Part shown: piece after piece, positions 1-7,986 of the stretch
Layout of the letters: every line of letters starts with the position of its first letter
Numbering within the stretch: the stretch's first letter is position 1
NCBI GenBank assembly: GCA_945971355.1
Contig: CAMFPD010000001.1
Coordinates: 1-47,276 of the forward strand
Length of the DNA stretch: 47,276 bases
Direction: 5' to 3'
From: an uncultured Lachnobacterium sp.
Lineage (GTDB): Bacteria; Bacillota; Clostridia; Lachnospirales; Lachnospiraceae
Translations under genes and position numbers: made by a program
The notes under the pieces: generated by a model
Databases searched by the model: none
Seen by the model: only the letters and a program-made list of their open reading frames with translations
What the model was told of the DNA's origin: nothing

Positions 1-6
1 GATGTC

Positions 7-645
7 ATGGATGAAGAATTAGTAGAAGAAACAGAAGAAAAAGTGGAAACAGTAGACGAAAGTGAAGATGAAGTATCTGAAATAAGCGAAACTGAGTCGA
101 CAGACGAAGCAGAGGACGCAGAGGATACAGAAGACTCTTCTTCAGAAGATGATGATGCCGATAAAGCAGAAGAAAAAGAAGGCATTTTCAAAAAGAAAAA
201 GAAAAAAGACAAAAAGGATGAGCAGATTGAAGATCTGACAGACAGATTAAAGCGCCAGATGGCTGAGTTTGAAAACTTTCGTAAGCGTACAGAAAAAGAA
301 AAAACTCAGATGTTTGATATGGGAGCAAAGACAATTGTTGAGAAAATACTTCCAGTAATTGATAATTTTGAAAGAGGACTTGCAACAGTTCCAGAGGATA
401 AACAGGAAGATCCTTTTGTAAGCGGAATGCAAATGGTTTACAAACAGCTTATGACAGAACTTGAAAATGCAGGTGTGAAAGCAATTGAATGTGCAGGACA
501 GGAGTTCAATCCTGATTTCCACAACGCTGTAATGCAGGTTGAGAGCGAAGAGCTTGAGAGTGGAATTATTGCACAGGAACTTCAAAAAGGTTATATGTAC
601 AAGGATTCTGTGGTACGTCACAGCATGGTATCAGTTGTACAGTAA
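7..645 (+). CDS. grpE: GrpE, nucleotide exchange factor for DnaK (5' end possibly incomplete)
   Basis: GrpE releases ADP from DnaK in the cytoplasmic Hsp70 cycle. Residues 1-60 are a highly acidic, Ser/Thr/Glu/Asp-rich tail, followed by a Lys cluster near 62-70, a helical coiled-coil region (about 74-110), and the GrpE core: DNFERGL in the middle, then NPDFHNAVMQVES and a Gly-Tyr-x-x-x-Asp-x-x-x-Arg-x-x-x-Val ending. The frame stays open to the left edge and only six bases precede this ATG, so the true start may lie outside. dnaK follows 51 bases downstream with its own strong binding site. The usual upstream partner hrcA and any CIRCE operator would be off the window. Confidence 0.96.
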   Translation: MDEELVEETEEKVETVDESEDEVSEISETESTDEAEDAEDTEDSSSEDDDADKAEEKEGIFKKKKKKDKKDEQIEDLTDRLKRQMAEFENFRKRTEKEKTQMFDMGAKTIVEKILPVIDNFERGLATVPEDKQEDPFVSGMQMVYKQLMTELENAGVKAIECAGQEFNPDFHNAVMQVESEELESGIIAQELQKGYMYKDSVVRHSMVSVVQ

Positions 646-696
646 ATAAATTTTTGCTTATAATGAATCATTTTTTAATATTAGGAGGAAAGAAAA

Positions 697-2586
697 ATGG
701 GAAAAATCATTGGTATTGATTTAGGAACAACAAACAGCTGTGTAGCTGTTATGGAAGGTGGACAGCCTACAGTTATCGCAAATCAGGAAGGTGCAAGAAC
801 AACACCATCTGTAGTAGCATTCACAAAGAATGGTGAGAGACTTGTTGGAGAGCCTGCAAAGCGTCAGGCAGTAACAAACGCAGAGAAAACAATCGCATCT
901 ATTAAGAGACATATGGGTGAGGATTATAAAGTAAGCATTGATGATAAGCAGTATAGCCCACAGCAGATTTCTGCAATGGTACTTCAGAAGCTTAAGGCAG
1001 ATGCAGAGAGTTATTTAGGAGAGAAGGTTACAGAGGCTGTAATTACAGTTCCTGCATACTTTAATGACTCACAGCGTCAGGCAACAAAGGATGCTGGTAA
1101 GATTGCTGGACTTGATGTAAAGAGAATTATCAACGAGCCAACAGCAGCAGCATTAGCATATGGTCTTGACAACGAACATGAGCAGAAAATCATGGTTTAT
1201 GACCTTGGTGGTGGTACATTCGATGTTTCTATCATCGAGATTGGTGATGGTGTAATTGAAGTATTATCTACAAATGGTGATACACATCTTGGTGGAGATG
1301 ATTTCGATAACAAGATTACACAGTGGATGATTGATGAGTTCAAGAAGGCTGAGGGTGTAGATCTTTCAACAGATAAGATGGCTCTCCAGAGATTAAAGGA
1401 AGCAGCTGAGAAGGCTAAGAAAGAACTTTCATCTGCAACAACAACAAATATTAATCTTCCATTCATTACAGCAACAGCTGAGGGACCAAAGCACTTTGAC
1501 ATGAACCTCACAAGAGCTCAGTTTGATATTCTTACAAAGGATTTAGTTGAAAGAACAGCTATTCCAGTACAGAATGCCATGAAGGATGCTGGTATAACAA
1601 ATGCAGACCTTGGACAGGTACTTCTTGTTGGTGGATCTACACGTATTCCAGCAGTTCAGGATAAGGTAAAACAGCTTACAGGAAAAGAGCCATCTAAGTC
1701 TCTTAACCCAGATGAGTGCGTAGCTATCGGAGCTTCTATCCAGGGTGGAAAACTTAATGGTGACGAGGGTGCAGGAGAAATCCTTCTTCTTGATGTAACT
1801 CCACTTTCACTTTCAATTGAGACAATGGGTGGTGTGGCAACAAAACTCATCGAGAGAAATACAACAATTCCTACAAAGAAGAGCCAGATTTTCTCTACAG
1901 CAGCTGACAACCAGACAGCAGTAGATATCAATGTAGTACAGGGTGAGAGACAGTTTGCCCGTGATAATAAATCACTTGGACAGTTCAGACTTGATGGAAT
2001 CCCACCAGCACGTCGTGGTGTTCCACAGATCGAGGTTACATTTGATATCGATGCAAATGGTATCGTAAATGTATCTGCTAAGGATCTTGGAACTGGAAAA
2101 GAGCAGCATATTACAATTACTTCTGGAACATCTATGAGTGACGAGGAAATCGACAAGGCAGTTAAAGAGGCTGCTGAGTTTGAAGCTCAGGATAAGAAGA
2201 GAAAAGAAGCTATTGATGCAAGAAATGATGCTGAGAGCTTTGTATTCCAGACAGAGGATGCTTTGAAGCAGGTTGGAGAGCAGATTGATGCAAATGATAA
2301 GGCTGAGGTTGAGGCTGATATTGCAGCTGTAAAGGCAATTCTTGATGCTCATCCAGAGGCTGATTCACTTACAGACTCAGATGTTGTAGACCTCAAGGCA
2401 GCACAGGAGAAGCTTACAACAAGTGCTCAGAAGGTATTTGCAAAGATGTATGAGCAGGCTCAGGCAGCACAGGGAGCAGCTGGTGCAGGTCCAGATATGA
2501 GTGGATTTGCAGGAGCTGGACAGGATGCAGGTGCAGCTGGAACAGCAGATGATGATGTAATTGACGCAGACTTCAAAGAAGTATAA
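697..2586 (+). CDS. dnaK: DnaK, Hsp70 molecular chaperone
   Basis: Cytoplasmic ATP-dependent chaperone of the DnaK-DnaJ-GrpE system. At 629 residues it is full length for the family. The ATPase domain shows GIDLGTTNSCVAVMEGG at the N-terminus, VYDLGGGTFDVSIIEIGDG near 168, and LLVGGSTRIPAVQ near 310. The substrate-binding domain follows from about 390 and the helical lid from about 510. The end is a Gly/Ala-rich linker and an acidic DDDVIDADF-type tail, as in bacterial DnaK. The start is set by AGGAGGAAAG just upstream of the ATG. It lies between grpE and dnaJ, and a perfect hairpin follows the stop codon. Confidence 0.99.
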   Translation: MGKIIGIDLGTTNSCVAVMEGGQPTVIANQEGARTTPSVVAFTKNGERLVGEPAKRQAVTNAEKTIASIKRHMGEDYKVSIDDKQYSPQQISAMVLQKLKADAESYLGEKVTEAVITVPAYFNDSQRQATKDAGKIAGLDVKRIINEPTAAALAYGLDNEHEQKIMVYDLGGGTFDVSIIEIGDGVIEVLSTNGDTHLGGDDFDNKITQWMIDEFKKAEGVDLSTDKMALQRLKEAAEKAKKELSSATTTNINLPFITATAEGPKHFDMNLTRAQFDILTKDLVERTAIPVQNAMKDAGITNADLGQVLLVGGSTRIPAVQDKVKQLTGKEPSKSLNPDECVAIGASIQGGKLNGDEGAGEILLLDVTPLSLSIETMGGVATKLIERNTTIPTKKSQIFSTAADNQTAVDINVVQGERQFARDNKSLGQFRLDGIPPARRGVPQIEVTFDIDANGIVNVSAKDLGTGKEQHITITSGTSMSDEEIDKAVKEAAEFEAQDKKRKEAIDARNDAESFVFQTEDALKQVGEQIDANDKAEVEADIAAVKAILDAHPEADSLTDSDVVDLKAAQEKLTTSAQKVFAKMYEQAQAAQGAAGAGPDMSGFAGAGQDAGAAGTADDDVIDADFKEV

Positions 2587-2597
2587 TCATTAAATTT

Positions 2598-2621
2598 GCA
2601 AGGCTGGGTAACCAGCCTTGC
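2598..2621 (+). terminator. Perfect dnaK-dnaJ intergenic hairpin (attenuator or 3'-end stabiliser)
   Basis: GCAAGGCTGG pairs perfectly with CCAGCCTTGC around a GTAA loop: a 10-bp GC-rich stem with a 4-base loop. No run of T follows (the next bases are TTATGTTAA), so it is not a classical intrinsic terminator. It could partly terminate the transcript or protect the grpE-dnaK 3' end, making DnaK more abundant than DnaJ. The stem is clear; its function is inferred. Confidence 0.6.
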
Positions 2622-2666
2622 TTATGTTAATATATAGGAAATGCTCCAGAAGTAAAGGAAAAAGTT

Positions 2667-3833
2667 ATGGCAGAAAAAAGAGATTATTATGAAGTGCTTG
2701 GGGTACCAAAGGGTGCCAGTGAAGCTGATATTAAAAAGGCTTTTAGACAACAGGCAAAGAAGTATCATCCAGATGCTCATCCAGGAGATAAAGAGTGCGA
2801 GGAAAAATTTAAAGAAGCACAGGAAGCGTATGCAGTACTTAGCGATGCAGAGAAGAGAAGACAGTATGATCAGTTTGGTCATGCGGCTTTCGATGGTGGC
2901 GCTGGTGGCGGCGGATTCGATTTCTCTGGTATGGATATGGGGGATATTTTCGGAGATATCTTTGGCGATATTTTCGGCGGAGGAGCAAGACGCTCAAATA
3001 GTAACAGCCCACAGAAGGGTGCAAATGTCAGATTAAGCATTCGAATTAGCTTTGAAGAAGCTGTATTTGGCTGTACTAAGGAAATCGAGTTCAATTATAA
3101 AGATACATGTAGCACATGTGCTGGTACAGGTGCAAAACCAGGCACATCCAAGGAAACCTGTTCGAAGTGTGGTGGAAAAGGAAAGGTAGTATATTCACAG
3201 CAGTCATTATTTGGAATGATGCAGAATGTACAGACATGTCCAGAATGCCAGGGTTCAGGTCAGGTTATCAAAGAAAAGTGTACAAGTTGTCATGGTACAG
3301 GATATGTTAATAAGAAAATGAGAAAGACTATTGATATTCCTGCGGGAATTGATAATGGTCAGTGTGTAAGAATAAGAGATTTTGGTGAACCAGGACGTAA
3401 TGGAGGACCACGTGGAGATATTCTTGTTGAGGTAATGGTATCTAGAAATAATGCCTTCGAGAGACAGGATACAAATATTTTCTCTAATGCATCTATTTCA
3501 TTTGGAATTGCTGCACTTGGTGGTGATATCAGAATCAAAACTGTAGATGGAGATATTATATATACTGTTGCACCAGGCACTCAGACTGGTACAAGAATCC
3601 GTCTTAAGGGAAAAGGTGTACCATCTATTAGAAATAAAGATATACGTGGTGATCATTATGTAACTCTTATTGTTCAGACACCTACAGGACTTTCAAAGGA
3701 AGCAAAGGAGGCGCTCCAGAAGTTCGATGAGCTTTCAGGCGGTTCTCTCACAAAAGAGGGTGGTGCTTCCACTAGTGGAAAGACAAAAAAAGGCTTCATG
3801 GATAAGCTGAAAGACACTTTTGAAGATTTATAG
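2667..3833 (+). CDS. dnaJ: DnaJ, Hsp40 co-chaperone
   Basis: Stimulates the DnaK ATPase and delivers unfolded substrates. The 388 residues have the full type I layout: J domain at 1-70 with the HPD motif (YHPDAHPGD, near 35), a Gly/Phe region at about 75-115 with three tandem DIFG units, a zinc domain with four CxxCxGxG repeats (CSTCAGTG, CSKCGGKG, CPECQGSG, CTSCHGTG), then C-terminal substrate-binding domains. The start follows AAAGGAAAAAG. It lies 80 bases downstream of dnaK, past the hairpin, and probably belongs to the same heat-shock operon. Confidence 0.98.
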   Translation: MAEKRDYYEVLGVPKGASEADIKKAFRQQAKKYHPDAHPGDKECEEKFKEAQEAYAVLSDAEKRRQYDQFGHAAFDGGAGGGGFDFSGMDMGDIFGDIFGDIFGGGARRSNSNSPQKGANVRLSIRISFEEAVFGCTKEIEFNYKDTCSTCAGTGAKPGTSKETCSKCGGKGKVVYSQQSLFGMMQNVQTCPECQGSGQVIKEKCTSCHGTGYVNKKMRKTIDIPAGIDNGQCVRIRDFGEPGRNGGPRGDILVEVMVSRNNAFERQDTNIFSNASISFGIAALGGDIRIKTVDGDIIYTVAPGTQTGTRIRLKGKGVPSIRNKDIRGDHYVTLIVQTPTGLSKEAKEALQKFDELSGGSLTKEGGASTSGKTKKGFMDKLKDTFEDL

Positions 3834-3931
3834 ACTAAATTTCCTATAGATTTACACTACTAAATGTTGTATCATATAGCCATAAATGGCACAAGTTGAT
3901 GAGAGTACAACAGTTTATGGGGTGTTATTCT

Positions 3932-4369
3932 ATGACGTTGAAAGAGGAACGTAGAGAATTAGACGAACAGAGACGCCAGCTAGAAAGAGAACGACGGGAA
4001 TTTTCAAGGCACGTCGAAATTGAAGACAGACGACTTGAACAACAACAGCGTTTATTCGATATGAAAGTAAAGATTCTCGAAGAGGAATTAGTTAAGTTAG
4101 CTTCTGAAAAAGAATATATGGAGAGACAGAAGGCCTTTTATAGCAGGGTAAATGAATATGAGAGAAGTAATTCATATTCAGATAACGAAGAGACCAATGT
4201 TGTAAAGGGAGAGATGTTTTTCTCAGGAGTGGTTAGTAAGCAGTCGATAAAGAAAAGATATAAGGATCTTATTAAAATTTACCATCCTGATAATTTGGGT
4301 GGAGATAATGAAACTATACAGGAAATTAACAGCGAGTATAGTAAATTATGTGCAATGTATAATATTTAG
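3932..4369 (+). CDS. Coiled-coil protein with a C-terminal J-domain-like segment
   Basis: About 145 residues. The first half is an almost uninterrupted charged helix (LKEERRELDEQRRQLERE and onward), predicted to be coiled coil. The last 40 residues resemble helices II-III of a J domain, with YKDLIKIYHPDN carrying the HPD triad. It may therefore dock on DnaK with the coiled coil as targeting region. The frame is open upstream to 3896 (TTG), with ATGs at 3899 and 3917. I chose the ATG at 3932 because GGGGTG lies at a workable distance and the charged helix starts there; this choice is uncertain. It follows dnaJ directly and ends in a strong terminator, so it may be a fourth gene of the chaperone operon. 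The exact family is not recognised. Confidence 0.8.
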   Translation: MTLKEERRELDEQRRQLERERREFSRHVEIEDRRLEQQQRLFDMKVKILEEELVKLASEKEYMERQKAFYSRVNEYERSNSYSDNEETNVVKGEMFFSGVVSKQSIKKRYKDLIKIYHPDNLGGDNETIQEINSEYSKLCAMYNI

Positions 4370-4402
4370 GGTAACATATACGAATGGGTATGTTACCCTT
4401 TT
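4369..4402 (+). terminator. Intrinsic terminator of the chaperone gene group
   Basis: GGGTAACATA pairs perfectly with TATGTTACCC across a 10-base loop and is followed by TTTTG. The stem begins at the last base of the preceding stop codon. The position fits the end of the grpE-dnaK-dnaJ-coiled-coil unit. Confidence 0.85.
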
Positions 4403-4447
4403 GTGTTGATATATGGGAATAACATGGCAATTCCGTATATATTAACA

Positions 4448-4476
4448 TTGGAAAAATGCATTTTTTATGATAAAAT
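4448..4476 (+). promoter_or_regulatory. Sigma-A-type promoter for the small gene at 4520
   Basis: TTGGAA, a 17-base spacer, then TAAAAT, located just after the preceding terminator and about 45 bases before the small gene's start codon. The match is good and the spacing canonical, but it rests on sequence only. Confidence 0.55.
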
Positions 4477-4519
4477 GTTTTTTGAATAAGAGAGTATATT
4501 AGAGTTATAAGGGGAAAAG

Positions 4520-4705
4520 ATGAATAGAGATAGTTTGATTGCGAGTTTGTCAGATGCATTTGGAGCTCGCGAAGATAGGGAAAAGAAAAAAGAGCAGAAA
4601 ATCATAAAGGAAAGATGCGAACAGGTGCAGCATGCCATAGACATGGGATTCCTGACGGAGGAAGACGTGTATAAGCGACTTCAGCAGGAACGAAATAAAA
4701 AGTAA
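4520..4705 (+). CDS. Small charged hypothetical protein (61 aa)
   Basis: I do not recognise a family. The protein is helical and highly charged, with a Lys/Glu-rich middle (DREKKKEQKIIKE) and a C-terminal half (HAIDMGFLTEEDVYKRLQQE) that reads like a short helical hairpin. It has no signal peptide and no membrane segment. Coding is supported by a good binding site (AAGGGGA, 6-8 bases before the ATG), its own promoter-like sequence, a preceding terminator and a hairpin after the stop. It appears to be a monocistronic cytoplasmic protein. Its role is unknown. Confidence 0.7.
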   Translation: MNRDSLIASLSDAFGAREDREKKKEQKIIKERCEQVQHAIDMGFLTEEDVYKRLQQERNKK

Positions 4706-4739
4706 GAAACAGTTGATGTAGAGTTATAAAGAAGAAAAT

Positions 4740-4760
4740 GGGGCAGTCGTGAGACTGCCC
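4740..4760 (+). terminator. Hairpin after the small gene (weak terminator)
   Basis: GGGCAGTC pairs with GACTGCCC around a GTGA loop: a perfect 8-bp GC-rich stem. The downstream sequence on the plus strand has few T residues. The A-rich bases before the stem would give a T-rich tail only on the minus strand. It probably gives partial termination. Confidence 0.5.
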
Positions 4761-4814
4761 TATGATATGTATAAATAAAAATATTAAGTTAGATGGATGA
4801 CAGGCAGCCGATGG

Positions 4815-4869
4815 CTTGCGGGAATGCGCAGATAAAATATCAAAAAACTGATGCACATTCCATAGCAAG
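4815..4869 (+). other. Long imperfect hairpin in the prmA leader
   Basis: Three paired blocks lie in the right order: CTTGC with GCAAG, GGAATG with CATTCC, and GCA with TGC, separated by one- to three-base internal loops around an A-rich loop of 21 bases. It lies between the preceding hairpin and the prmA start, with no reading frame of its own. It could be a structured 5' UTR or small RNA element. I cannot assign it to a known riboswitch class. Confidence 0.4.
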
Positions 4870-4910
4870 AACGCTGTGAAGTTTTTAATTATGTGGAAGG
4901 AATTGAGAAA

Positions 4911-5999
4911 ATGAAGTGGAAAAAATATACGATTGAAACTACTACTGTAGCAGAGGATTTTCTGGCAGGAATGCTTATGGAGCTGGGAATAGAGGGAATA
5001 GAGATTGAGGATAATATCCCGCTTACAAAAGAAGAACAGGCCGATATGTTTATAGATTTTCTTCCAGAGCTTCCACCAGATGAAGGAATTAGTCATGTAA
5101 GTTTTTACATAGAGGTTGCAGGGGATTCAGAGGCATCTGAGGAATTTAAGGACGCTTTTGAGGATGTGGCATCGGAAGCATTTTCAAATACTGGCACAGA
5201 GATTCTTCCACCGACAGGAATGACAGAGGATGAGCAGAAAAAACTTCTCCTTCGAGTGAAAGAAAAGTTGGAAGAGCTGAGAACTACAGTAGATATTGGA
5301 AGCGGTATTATTTCTTCTTCTGAGACAGAGGATTTAGATTGGATTAATAACTGGAAGAATTTCTTCTCCTCATTTTATATCGAAGATCTTCTTATCAAAC
5401 CAACATGGGAGGAGCTTAAGCCTGAGGATGAAGGGAAGCCGGTTATAGAGATTGATCCGGGTATATCCTTTGGAACAGGAAAGCATGAGACTACTCAGTT
5501 GTGTATCAAACAGCTTATCAAATATGTGAGAGGTAATGGCGAGTACACACCAGAGTGGAAAAATCCAAGAGTACTAGATGTTGGATGTGGAAGTGGAATT
5601 TTATCAATTGTGGCATTGAAGCTCGGTGCCAGTGAAGTGGTGGGAACTGACCTTGATGCAGATTGCATGATTTCTACCCGGGATAACATGAAGGTTAATA
5701 AGCTTGATGAAAAACTCGGAACATTTTATGTGGGAAATCTTATTTCTGATAAAGAATTACAGGAAAAGGTCGGAACTGAGTGTTACGAGATTGTGGTAGC
5801 AAATATTTTGGCAGATGTGATTATTCCTATGGCATCTGTTATACCAGCCCGACTAAAAAAAGGTGGCTATTTTATTACATCTGGAATAATTGATTTCAAG
5901 GAAAATGAAGTGAAAGAAGCGATTGAAAAGGCTGGTCTTGAAATAGTTGAGATAAATCATCAGGGTGAATGGGTTAATATTACAGCCCGTAAGAATTAG
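4911..5999 (+). CDS. prmA: Ribosomal protein L11 methyltransferase PrmA
   Basis: SAM-dependent trimethylation of ribosomal protein L11 in the cytoplasm. The protein begins MKWKKYTIET, typical of Firmicute PrmA. An N-terminal L11-recognition domain (about 1-120) is followed by the Rossmann methyltransferase domain with motif I VLDVGCGSGILS (near 222) and VVANILADVI, the PrmA form of the catalytic loop. I chose ATG 4911 over the in-frame GTG 4893 because GGAAGG lies at 4895-4900 and homologues begin with this Met. The resulting 362 residues are slightly long for the family because of an acidic insert near 55-90. rsmE follows 16 bases on, forming a translation-modification operon. Confidence 0.95.
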   Translation: MKWKKYTIETTTVAEDFLAGMLMELGIEGIEIEDNIPLTKEEQADMFIDFLPELPPDEGISHVSFYIEVAGDSEASEEFKDAFEDVASEAFSNTGTEILPPTGMTEDEQKKLLLRVKEKLEELRTTVDIGSGIISSSETEDLDWINNWKNFFSSFYIEDLLIKPTWEELKPEDEGKPVIEIDPGISFGTGKHETTQLCIKQLIKYVRGNGEYTPEWKNPRVLDVGCGSGILSIVALKLGASEVVGTDLDADCMISTRDNMKVNKLDEKLGTFYVGNLISDKELQEKVGTECYEIVVANILADVIIPMASVIPARLKKGGYFITSGIIDFKENEVKEAIEKAGLEIVEINHQGEWVNITARKN

Positions 6000-6015
6000 T
6001 GTCAGAGGATAATGT

Positions 6016-6759
6016 ATGTATCAGTTTTTTGTGGGTGATGACCAGGTATTTGAAAATAAAATTCAGATAGTAGGTTCAGATGTTAATCATATAGGGAATG
6101 TGCTTCGCATGAAGCCAGGTGTAAAGGTACGAGTAAGTGATGAAAGTGGAAGAGCCTATTTTTGCACTATAGAGTCAATCAGCGAGAATGATGTGTGGGT
6201 AATGATAGATGAAATAGATGAAAAAGGCACAGAGTTACCGTGTAGAATTGTTCTTTTTCAAGGATTGCCAAAGGGAGATAAGATGGAACTTATCATTCAA
6301 AAAGCTGTGGAGCTTGGAGTGAATGAGATTGTTCCTGTGGCTATGAAAAACTGTGTTATGAGGCTTGATGAGAAAAAGGTCGATAAAAAAATAGAGCGTT
6401 GGCAGAATATAGCTGAAAGCGCAGCAAAGCAGTCAAAGAGAACAATTATTCCTAAAATATCAAAACCCATGAAATATAAGCAGGCATTGGAAGCGGCAAA
6501 GGAGCTTGATATTACACTTGTTCCATATGAAAACCAGCGTGGAATGGAGCAGACCAGAGAGATTATTGATGGTATTGCAGAAAAAATGTCTCAGAGTATA
6601 GGAATAATCGTGGGACCGGAGGGCGGATTTGCAGCTGATGAAATTGCAATGGTAGATGAGCTTGATTCAATGCATAGAATTAGTCTTGGCAGAAGAATAC
6701 TTAGAACAGAGACTGCAGGAATGGCAACTTTAGCCATGCTTGTTTACAGACTGGATTAG
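6016..6759 (+). CDS. rsmE: 16S rRNA (uracil1498-N3)-methyltransferase RsmE
   Basis: Methylates U1498 of 16S rRNA, using SAM, in the assembled 30S subunit. The 247-residue length is normal. A PUA-like N-terminal domain (MYQFFVGDDQV, HIGNVLRMKPG) precedes a SPOUT methyltransferase domain. That domain ends with the deep-knot signature IIVGPEGGF, then RISLGRRILRTETA and a short C-terminal helix. AGAGGA lies 7 bases before the ATG. It directly follows prmA, a pairing common in Firmicutes. Confidence 0.97.
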   Translation: MYQFFVGDDQVFENKIQIVGSDVNHIGNVLRMKPGVKVRVSDESGRAYFCTIESISENDVWVMIDEIDEKGTELPCRIVLFQGLPKGDKMELIIQKAVELGVNEIVPVAMKNCVMRLDEKKVDKKIERWQNIAESAAKQSKRTIIPKISKPMKYKQALEAAKELDITLVPYENQRGMEQTREIIDGIAEKMSQSIGIIVGPEGGFAADEIAMVDELDSMHRISLGRRILRTETAGMATLAMLVYRLD

Positions 6760-6822
6760 AGAGCTTTTTGGACATTGATAATGATTTGTGTAATAAGGGT
6801 ATATGTATATAAAGGAGCATAG

Positions 6823-7977
6823 ATGGAAGCATATTTGGATAATTCAGCAACTACACGTTGCTGTAAAGAGGCAACAGATAAGATGGTGGAGCTACTTACA
6901 ATGGATTATGGAAATCCATCTTCTTTGCATATGAAGGGTGTTGTTGCGGAAAAATATATAAATGAGGCAAAGAAGAAAATAGCAAAGACACTCAAGTGCC
7001 AGGAAAAGGAATTAGTATTTACATCTGGTGGAACAGAGTCTAACAATCTTGCAATAATTGGAAGCGCCATGGCAAATCACAGAGCAGGGAAGCATATTAT
7101 AACTACAAAGGTAGAACATGCATCTGTGTCAAACCCGGTAAAGTATCTGGAAGAAAATGGATTTGAAATCACATACTTAGGAGTTGATAAGGATGGTATA
7201 ATATCTCTTGAGGAACTCGAAAATGCAATTAGGGAAGATACAATCCTTGTTTCAATAATGCAGGTTAATAATGAGATTGGTGCAGTTATGCCAGTGGAAG
7301 AGGCTGGAAAGATAATTAAGAAAGTAAATCCCAATACATTATTTCATATAGATGCTATTCAGTCTTACGGTAAAATGGAGATTTATCCTAAGAATTTAAA
7401 TTGCGATTTATTGTCAGTGAGTGGACATAAAATTCATGGGCCAAAGGGAAGTGGATTTTTATATATAAAGGATAAGACAAAGATAAAGCCAATTATCTAT
7501 GGTGGTGGACAGCAGAAGGGAATGAGGTCAGGAACCGAAAATGTTCCAGCAATCGCCGGTCTTGGAGAGGCTGCAACGGAAATATATACAGACCTTGACA
7601 GCAAAGTGGATGCAATGTATGCTCTTAAGGCTCATTTTATAGAGGAAGCAACAAAAATTGACGGAGTTACTGTTAACGGACGAATTGGAAGAGACAGTGC
7701 ACCACATATTGTAAGTGTAAGCATTGAAGGAGTGAGAGCGGAGGTTATCCTTCATACTCTTGAGGATAAAAATATATATGTATCGGCAGGAAGTGCATGC
7801 TCATCGAATAAGCCTGCAATTAGCGCCACCTTAAAGAGCATTGGTCTTTCAAACAATCTGCTGGATTCAACAGTAAGATTTAGTTTTTGTGTGGATACAA
7901 CAATGCAGGAAGTAGATTATGCAATAGAAGTTATGCAGGATGTGATTCCAAAATTACAAAAGTATACACGTAGATAA
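6823..7977 (+). CDS. Cysteine desulfurase, NifS/IscS family (partner of ThiI)
   Basis: PLP enzyme that takes sulfur from cysteine as a persulfide. Visible features: HVEHASV-type substrate loop (KVEHASVSN), the PLP lysine K203 in SGHKIHGPKG, and the persulfide cysteine C326 in AGSACSSNK. The 384 residues match the family. AAAGGAG lies 8 bases before the ATG. thiI starts 9 bases after the stop. As with NifZ-ThiI in Bacillus subtilis, this suggests a dedicated sulfur donor for 4-thiouridine in tRNA rather than general Fe-S assembly; no iscU or sufU is adjacent. The family is certain, the specific partner is inferred. Confidence 0.95.
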   Translation: MEAYLDNSATTRCCKEATDKMVELLTMDYGNPSSLHMKGVVAEKYINEAKKKIAKTLKCQEKELVFTSGGTESNNLAIIGSAMANHRAGKHIITTKVEHASVSNPVKYLEENGFEITYLGVDKDGIISLEELENAIREDTILVSIMQVNNEIGAVMPVEEAGKIIKKVNPNTLFHIDAIQSYGKMEIYPKNLNCDLLSVSGHKIHGPKGSGFLYIKDKTKIKPIIYGGGQQKGMRSGTENVPAIAGLGEAATEIYTDLDSKVDAMYALKAHFIEEATKIDGVTVNGRIGRDSAPHIVSVSIEGVRAEVILHTLEDKNIYVSAGSACSSNKPAISATLKSIGLSNNLLDSTVRFSFCVDTTMQEVDYAIEVMQDVIPKLQKYTRR

Positions 7978-7986
7978 GGAGAAAAT

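Noticed and set aside
1656..2156. A 166-residue minus-strand frame inside dnaK
   Set aside because: It lies wholly within a certain dnaK gene, has no ribosome binding site, and its Ser/Pro/Ile-rich composition is typical of antisense shadow frames.
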